From assembly GCA_041552135.1 (NCBI GenBank), contig JBFELL010000062.1, forward strand, positions 1 to 14,976: a DNA stretch of 14,976 bases, read 5' to 3'. Source of the DNA: SZUA-186 sp041552135 (GTDB taxonomy: Bacteria > Pseudomonadota > Gammaproteobacteria > UBA9214). Positions within the stretch are counted from its first letter, which is position 1, and the number at the start of each line of letters is the position of its first letter. Shown in pieces: positions 14,949 to 14,976 of the stretch. The translations under genes and the position numbers were made by a program. The notes beneath the pieces were generated by a model, which was not told the origin of the DNA, searched no databases, and was given only the letters and a program-made list of their open reading frames with translations.

Positions 14949-14976
14949 ATCATATAAAGCGCCTCTTCCTGATTCA

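Overview
The window looks like chromosomal DNA from a GC-rich gammaproteobacterium. It encodes a Gram-negative lipid A and LPS-core toolkit (HldE, HldD, KDO transferase, LpxL-type acyltransferase, GT9 heptosyltransferase-like protein). It has full-length ThiC behind a canonical TPP riboswitch, and many GTAG-type REP palindromes. The genus cannot be fixed from the sequence alone. I see no phage, insertion sequence, tRNA, rRNA or CRISPR array.

Layout. Positions 1-465 are gene-poor: two ~100-bp inverted-repeat arms built from REP palindromes enclose a ~150-bp coding-like remnant and two further REP units. From 494 to 2361, minus strand, lie two adjacent genes for a MotA/ExbB-like channel subunit and a MotB/ExbD-like partner. 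The partner has one transmembrane helix, a long coiled coil and a small C-terminal domain, and no recognisable peptidoglycan-binding domain. They sit 57 bp downstream of thiC (4299-2419, minus), which is preceded by the TPP riboswitch at about 4340-4424. On the plus strand follow a Pcm-like methyltransferase lacking the usual active-site motif (4595-5257) and a hemerythrin-type HHE protein (5334-5867). The HHE gene converges on, and overlaps by 6 bp, the LPS block waaA-hldD-hldE (minus, transcribed hldE to hldD to waaA). A double REP hairpin lies between hldE and hldD. An lpxL/htrB-like acyltransferase (9748-10665, plus) diverges from hldE.

Positions 10666-11231 hold no credible gene. They contain CACGGAA micro-repeats and five copies or relics of a second REP-like hairpin family. 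A minus-strand glycosylation operon follows, in transcription order: a zf-CHCC zinc-finger protein (14706-14488), an ELM1/GtrOC1-family putative glycosyltransferase (14527-13541), a GT4 glycosyltransferase (13590-12430), and after a 205-bp gap a GT9 heptosyltransferase-family protein (12224-11232). The first three genes overlap by 40 and 50 bp. The window ends in more palindromic repeats.

Together the genes supply ADP-heptose (HldE, HldD), add KDO to lipid A (WaaA), acylate lipid A (LpxL-like) and decorate the core (GT9, GT4 and perhaps the ELM1-like protein). The least explained part is the ion-driven motor-like pair downstream of thiC.
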